From NCBI GenBank assembly GCA_041740995.1, contig JBGSKY010000303.1, positions 1-12,123 of the forward strand: a stretch of 12,123 bases of DNA. Direction: 5' to 3'. A program made the position numbers and the translations under genes. The notes beneath the pieces are model-generated. The model saw only the letters and a list, made by a program, of their open reading frames with translations, searched no databases and was not told the origin of the DNA. Position 1 is the stretch's first letter; each line of letters starts with the position of its first letter. This document shows, in pieces, positions 8,228 through 12,123 of the stretch. The DNA comes from JBGSKY01 sp041740995 (GTDB lineage Bacteria > Planctomycetota > Planctomycetia > Pirellulales > Pirellulaceae).

Positions 8228-9721
8228 CTAAACCATTGTTGCCAACAATTCGGAAACTCCTATCGTAGCAAAAGTGGTGGCATAATCGGACATTGCGTAT
8301 GGGATGATAAGATGATTTTGGTGGACGATTGCACCGCAGGTGTACACGACATTAGGAACATAGCCCTCTCGTTCAACTTCGTTTGGCGTGATCAGTGGTT
8401 CATTCAGTCGAGCAACGATTTTGGACGGGTCATTTAAATCTAGCAGCATCGCGCCGATGCAGTACTTTCGCATAGCGCCGACGCCATGCGTTAGCACGAG
8501 CCAACCGGCTTCCGTTTCGATCGGCGAACCGCAATTACCCATTTGAACGTATTCCCAGGGGTTGGTCGGTTTAATGATCAGCTCGCTAGTGTGCCAAAAA
8601 TAGAGCCTGTCGGAATACATCAAAAACAAATGCTCGCCATCTTGGCGGCCCAGCATGGCGTAGTGGCCATTGATTTTTCGAGGAAACAACGCCATCCCCT
8701 TATTGGATACTGCTGGACCATTGAGCGTGTGCATCTTGAATCGCAAGAAATCTTTTGTTTCCAGCAACTGCGGTAAAACCATTCGCCCGTCATACGCGCT
8801 ATAGGTCGCGTAGTAGCGGCTGCTACCGTCATCGTTTCGAAATTGAACGAATCGCGCGTCTTCAATACCATTGGTTTCGGTTGGACTGAAGGGAAATATT
8901 AACCGCTCGGACAATTCATGTTCCGGTGTGTATTGGATCTCATAGTTCGATTTCGCCAGCATGACAACTTGCTCGACCAGTGGCGCGAGCACATCGTGAT
9001 GAGATCGGTGCTCCCGAAGAGACGCCTTCAAGCGTGTCTCTAGTTGGTCGAGTGTGAACTCCGGTGGCAGTTCTGCAAGCACGTCGTACGTGAACTGGGT
9101 CCCCAAACCCAACTCGATCAACTTTCGTCGGAAGAGATCGTTCTCATAACTTGAATCTGGTACGAAGCGTGGCGTCGTCACGAAACGATTCGGTTCATCG
9201 ATAGTGATTTGTAATTCACGGCTGATAGTTCCGCTGCGAAATACAATGGACGAAACGTGCCCTTCGCCGACCGCGCGCAGGCTCATGGCGAATCGACGTG
9301 AACCTTTTGCAAGGTTCGTCTGGTCGGGATGCCAGACCAGCGAAGGATTAAAGAGCGCAGCCGATTCGAGCGCGTATTCTTGAGTGAAGTACGCCCCGAG
9401 AAGTAGACGCCGGTTTTCACTAAGTGGGGTATCAGTTAGCAAGTGGTGCCGAAGGTCGGCAAATCGTCGCTCAAAAAACGCTTTCGGTTTTTGATGACGT
9501 CCATGAAATTCCTCCAGGACGTGAGCGAGCTGATTGTCAACTTCGTGTTCGGAGAGTGTACAGACACGGGCGATTACGCGGAGTTTGCGGTCGTTGCCGG
9601 GCGGCTGAAACGGTCGCAAAACAACACGTTGTTTGTTGGGTGAAAGAACAATTCCTGTTCGTTTGATTTGCACGTGCGGTCCATCTGGCGGAGGTTGAAT
9701 ATTGGATAGGCGTTCAGGCAT
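8228..9721 (-). CDS. GH130-family glycoside phosphorylase/hydrolase, divergent long form (497 aa)
   Basis: Predicted five-bladed beta-propeller enzyme of glycoside hydrolase family 130. Characterised members phosphorolyse or hydrolyse beta-mannosides, giving mannose 1-phosphate in the phosphorylases. Visible landmarks are FNPSLVWHP (124-132) and GIEDARF (285-291), where Asp288 occupies the position of the catalytic Asp in the family's EDPR motif. NKGMALFPRKINGHYAMLGR follows (340-359), then GNCGSPIETEAGWLVLTHG (395-412) and a C-terminal blade with EGYVPNVVYTCGA (452-464). Lys341, Arg348, Arg359 and His412 match basic positions that can hold phosphate in GH130 phosphorylases, so phosphorolysis is favoured; this is inference. 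Oddities are a long N-terminal region, about 155 residues between FNPS and EDAR, Ala in place of Pro in EDPR, and loss of the usual YGAAD near the C-terminus (here PYAMSDYA). No signal peptide is present, so it is probably cytoplasmic. It starts four bases after the GT4 stop, indicating one transcript and coupled translation. Confidence 0.8.
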   Translation of the reverse strand: MPERLSNIQPPPDGPHVQIKRTGIVLSPNKQRVVLRPFQPPGNDRKLRVIARVCTLSEHEVDNQLAHVLEEFHGRHQKPKAFFERRFADLRHHLLTDTPLSENRRLLLGAYFTQEYALESAALFNPSLVWHPDQTNLAKGSRRFAMSLRAVGEGHVSSIVFRSGTISRELQITIDEPNRFVTTPRFVPDSSYENDLFRRKLIELGLGTQFTYDVLAELPPEFTLDQLETRLKASLREHRSHHDVLAPLVEQVVMLAKSNYEIQYTPEHELSERLIFPFSPTETNGIEDARFVQFRNDDGSSRYYATYSAYDGRMVLPQLLETKDFLRFKMHTLNGPAVSNKGMALFPRKINGHYAMLGRQDGEHLFLMYSDRLYFWHTSELIIKPTNPWEYVQMGNCGSPIETEAGWLVLTHGVGAMRKYCIGAMLLDLNDPSKIVARLNEPLITPNEVEREGYVPNVVYTCGAIVHQNHLIIPYAMSDYATTFATIGVSELLATMV

Positions 9722-9725
9722 TCAA

Positions 9726-11999
9726 TCAAGCAATGTCAGGCTGGAGGCCTACCCTGCTTGTTGCGTTAAGTCCGCGCATTTCGACGAGTGAAAGTAAAAA
9801 TGCAAGCGTCGATTCGGCGCCCTGGTTTTCGTTGACTTGATTTTCCATCAGGCCGTCAAAGCAACCGCCTGTTGATGGGTCGTAAATCGGCTGTCCGAGG
9901 TCATTGCGGCCCAAGAACCAATCAAAAGCTAAGTGAGCTTGTTCACTCCAGAACGGGTTCTTACTGACCGCAAAGGCTTCGATCGATGCCGACACCATCG
10001 CGTAAGCCTCGATCGCTTGTTGGTCAAAGACCGCCGGCACGCCACCATCGCGACTGAAACCGTTGGAGCCGATTGGGCGAAATCGTCCTTGCGGAGAAAG
10101 CTGCTTTTCACAAAGCCATAGTAAAGATTTCAAGCCGATGTCGGCTGATTTTTGATCGTTGGCCCAACGACCGTGGGTGATCAAAGCGTGTGATAGCTTC
10201 GCGTTGTTATAAGTGGTGATATTCTCAAACCAGGGCCAATCATCTGTCGCCGTCGCTTCGTACATCTCAACCAATCGGCCGGCTAGTCGCTGGCACATTG
10301 TTGCGGCCGCACGGTCACCGCTGTAACGTTGAAGGTACTCGTGGATGCCAAGGATTCCAAAGGCCCAAGTACGGGGCGAAGTCGTTTTCTCACACACGGG
10401 CATTGCCCGGTGGAATAATTCTCGAGCCCATGCAGCCAAACCGGTTCGTTTGGATCGACCAATGCAAGTTCCCAAGGCCCATATGGCGCGACCTTGCGAA
10501 TCGTCCGAGCCATCGACTTCTAACCAACGTCGTTCATAGCTCATGAAATTGCGAAAACGACGCTTGTCGCGATCGAATGCGATATTTAGAAACGCAGCGT
10601 AACGAGAAGCGAGCGAGTGCACTTCCGGTGAATCTTTTCCTTGCTCTTCAAGCAGAACAGTCAAGATCAAGGCCCGCGCATTGTCATCGGTGCAATAACC
10701 GTGAGCGTGATCCGGAATCGTATAGATCGCATGCTGAACGATGCCAGTTGAATCGCTGAGATGCCGCAGATGATCGAGTTGCATTTGGGGCAGCGCGAGC
10801 GGTTGCTCATCAAGAGTCCGAACGGCAAAGGGCTTGCGCTGACTATGACGCTCCACTTTAGCTCTACGGAACGAATCGAGGTAAGAGAACGATACGTGAT
10901 CCCACGTCATGCATCGGCCAAGCTTATAGGCTTGTGCACGCATCGCCAGCCGCCGATCGTCATCACCGAGCAAGCTGATAATTTCGCGAGCGATTGCTGA
11001 AGGGTTTGCGAAAGGCACAAGCACTCCGCGACCATCAGCTAACAATTCCTCCGCGTGCCAGTACGGCGTTGAAATGACTGCTTGGCCGCAACCGAAGGCA
11101 TAAGCCAGCGTTCCTGAAACGGCTTGCCTTACATTTAAGTATGGCGTGATGTACAAATCGGCAGCACCGATGAATTCGGTAAGTTCTTCGAGCTCAACGA
11201 AACGATTGTAGAAACTCACATGTTTCGTGATGCCAAGTTCTTTCGCCATCCGCTCCAAGCTGATTCGATACCGTTCGCCTTGTTCACGAACCAAACTCGG
11301 GTGTGTCGCACCGAGGACAAGATAGATGAAGTCTGGAAAGTGCGCAACTACCTCCGGGATCGCCTGCAGAACATGTTCGATTCCCTTACCGGGTGAAAGC
11401 AATCCGAACGTCAAAGCGACCGCTTTGTCTTCAACATTGAACTGTTCCTTCAATATCTTTTGGTCAGTTTTCGGTACATTTGGAATGCCGTGCGCAATCA
11501 AGTCGACTTGATCGCGATCGACGGCATAAGTGTCAATGAGGGTTCGCCGGCATCGTTCGGTCATGACAACCAGTCGCGTAGAAAGTCGAATCAACTGGGT
11601 CATTACGGCGCGTTGAGTCTGGCTGGGTTCTGACAAAACGGTGTGCAATGTAGTGACGATCGGCATACGGAGGTCTTGCAAGAGGGCCAAAACGTGACTT
11701 CCACAAGGTCCGCCGAAAATCCCAAACTCGTGCTGCAAACAAACAACGTCGACGTTGCTAAAATTTAGAAAATCGGCTGCGGCACGGTAATCTTCGATCT
11801 CCTGTTCAACCACTTGAAACTTAACTTCGTTCTCATACTCATAGCCGCCTAAAATGTCGTCAATGGGGACCACAATACACTTCGCGTTGGACGCTTTGGC
11901 GATTGCTGTCCGCAAGTCGTGAGTGAATGTCGCGATGCCACATTTACGAGGCAAATAGTCGCCGACAAATGCGATTTTTTGTAGATCTGGTGTGTTCAT
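9726..11999 (-). CDS. GT4 glycosyltransferase fused to a C-terminal all-helical (alpha/alpha)-barrel-like domain (757 aa)
   Basis: Residues 1 to about 385 form a GT-B fold of glycosyltransferase family 4, retaining enzymes that use nucleotide sugars. KIAFVGDYLPRKCGIATFTH (8-27) is the N-terminal donor/acceptor loop, and LQHEFGIFGG lies at 88-97. TFGLLSPGKGIEHVLQA (197-213) opens the second Rossmann half, and SGTLAYAFGCG (295-305) with STPYWHAEELLADGRG (310-325) forms the nucleotide-sugar site. The canonical EX7E pair aligns with Gln292 and Tyr300. Residues about 400-740 are a separate helical domain with aromatic and acidic motifs: PDHAHGYCTDDNARAL (429-444), DDWPWFENITTYNNAK (586-601), FDQQAIEAYAMVSA (658-671) and NENQGAESTLAFLL (723-736). 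These resemble the inner-helix motifs of (alpha/alpha)6 glycosidases and N-acylglucosamine 2-epimerase-like proteins; its activity is unknown. No signal peptide or membrane segment is seen. Its ATG overlaps the stop of the upstream GH130 gene by ATGA, and the next GH130 gene starts four bases after its stop. Confidence 0.88.
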   Translation of the reverse strand: MNTPDLQKIAFVGDYLPRKCGIATFTHDLRTAIAKASNAKCIVVPIDDILGGYEYENEVKFQVVEQEIEDYRAAADFLNFSNVDVVCLQHEFGIFGGPCGSHVLALLQDLRMPIVTTLHTVLSEPSQTQRAVMTQLIRLSTRLVVMTERCRRTLIDTYAVDRDQVDLIAHGIPNVPKTDQKILKEQFNVEDKAVALTFGLLSPGKGIEHVLQAIPEVVAHFPDFIYLVLGATHPSLVREQGERYRISLERMAKELGITKHVSFYNRFVELEELTEFIGAADLYITPYLNVRQAVSGTLAYAFGCGQAVISTPYWHAEELLADGRGVLVPFANPSAIAREIISLLGDDDRRLAMRAQAYKLGRCMTWDHVSFSYLDSFRRAKVERHSQRKPFAVRTLDEQPLALPQMQLDHLRHLSDSTGIVQHAIYTIPDHAHGYCTDDNARALILTVLLEEQGKDSPEVHSLASRYAAFLNIAFDRDKRRFRNFMSYERRWLEVDGSDDSQGRAIWALGTCIGRSKRTGLAAWARELFHRAMPVCEKTTSPRTWAFGILGIHEYLQRYSGDRAAATMCQRLAGRLVEMYEATATDDWPWFENITTYNNAKLSHALITHGRWANDQKSADIGLKSLLWLCEKQLSPQGRFRPIGSNGFSRDGGVPAVFDQQAIEAYAMVSASIEAFAVSKNPFWSEQAHLAFDWFLGRNDLGQPIYDPSTGGCFDGLMENQVNENQGAESTLAFLLSLVEMRGLNATSRVGLQPDIA

Positions 12000-12123
12000 G
12001 ATTGAGGCTCGCCTTCCAAAACAAGCGAATCAAGAACTGACTGCTTGGAAAATCGTGCCACTGCGACCGACGTATCAGCGGCTCCGTAAAACACGTTCAA
12101 TTCGTTTCCGTCATCCAAAACGG
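11996..12123 (-). CDS. GH130-family protein, C-terminal 41 residues only (5' part beyond window)
   Basis: The frame is open from the right edge (first complete codon 12121-12119) and ends in TGA at 11998-11996. Residues 8-22 of the fragment read L-N-V-F-Y-G-A-A-D-T-S-V-A-V-A. This is the typical last blade of GH130 enzymes, in which YGAAD follows the NVVF-CG segment. A short acidic tail follows, ending in EPQS. The fragment is of the more canonical GH130 kind, unlike the second copy at 8228-9721, which lacks YGAAD. Its stop overlaps the GT4 start in the sequence ATGA, so the two are probably translationally coupled; a GGAAGG at 12017-12012 within this gene could serve as the GT4 ribosome binding site, although its 12-base spacing is long. 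The identification rests on a short stretch, so the family is likely and the enzyme type unknown. Confidence 0.6.
   Translation of the reverse strand, partial: VLDDGNELNVFYGAADTSVAVARFSKQSVLDSLVLEGEPQS

Noticed and set aside
9424..9666. Plus-strand open frames antisense to the GH130 5' end
   Set aside because: They overlap one another and the well-supported GH130 frame and show no family motifs; they are reading-frame shadows.

Overview
The window looks like chromosomal DNA from a Planctomycete, probably of the Pirellulaceae type. This is an inference, not a database result. It rests on the very long TolC-like outer-membrane lipoprotein with an extended basic n-region before its lipobox, the scarcity of clear Shine-Dalgarno sequences, and the GT4/GH130 carbohydrate cluster. 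I see no insertion sequence, phage gene, CRISPR array, tRNA or rRNA. Apart from a few intergenic stretches, the sequence is filled by long, intact, ordinary-looking genes.

Left part (1-4261). A U32-family peptidase/RNA-modification-type gene runs leftward off the window edge, with its start at 947. It is divergent from a 1000-residue TolC-family lipoprotein (1259-4261). They share a gene-free interval of about 310 bases that holds a regularly spaced set of TGTTC/GAACA half-sites. Centre (4262-8120). A short intergenic region with one possible 34-codon ORF precedes dnaE, the alpha subunit of DNA polymerase III. All nine PHP-domain metal-ligand positions and the polymerase aspartates are readable in it.

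Right part (8228-12123, minus strand). dnaE converges on a tightly packed three-gene cluster transcribed leftward. First comes the last 41 codons of a GH130-family gene that enters from beyond the right edge. Its stop overlaps (ATGA) the start of a 757-residue fusion of a GT4 glycosyltransferase with a C-terminal all-helical, (alpha/alpha)-barrel-like domain. Four bases after that gene's stop, a second and divergent GH130-family protein begins. No signal peptide is seen on the two complete proteins. The layout suggests a cytoplasmic pathway in which a glycosyltransferase builds, and two GH130 enzymes phosphorolyse or trim, a mannoside-type oligosaccharide or reserve glycan. The substrate cannot be read from the sequence.

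The most interesting material is this GH130 - GT4/helical fusion - GH130 cluster, including the substituted GT4 EX7E motif (Q292/Y300). Next are the enlarged orphan TolC lipoprotein and the apparently intact PHP (proofreading-type) site of DnaE.
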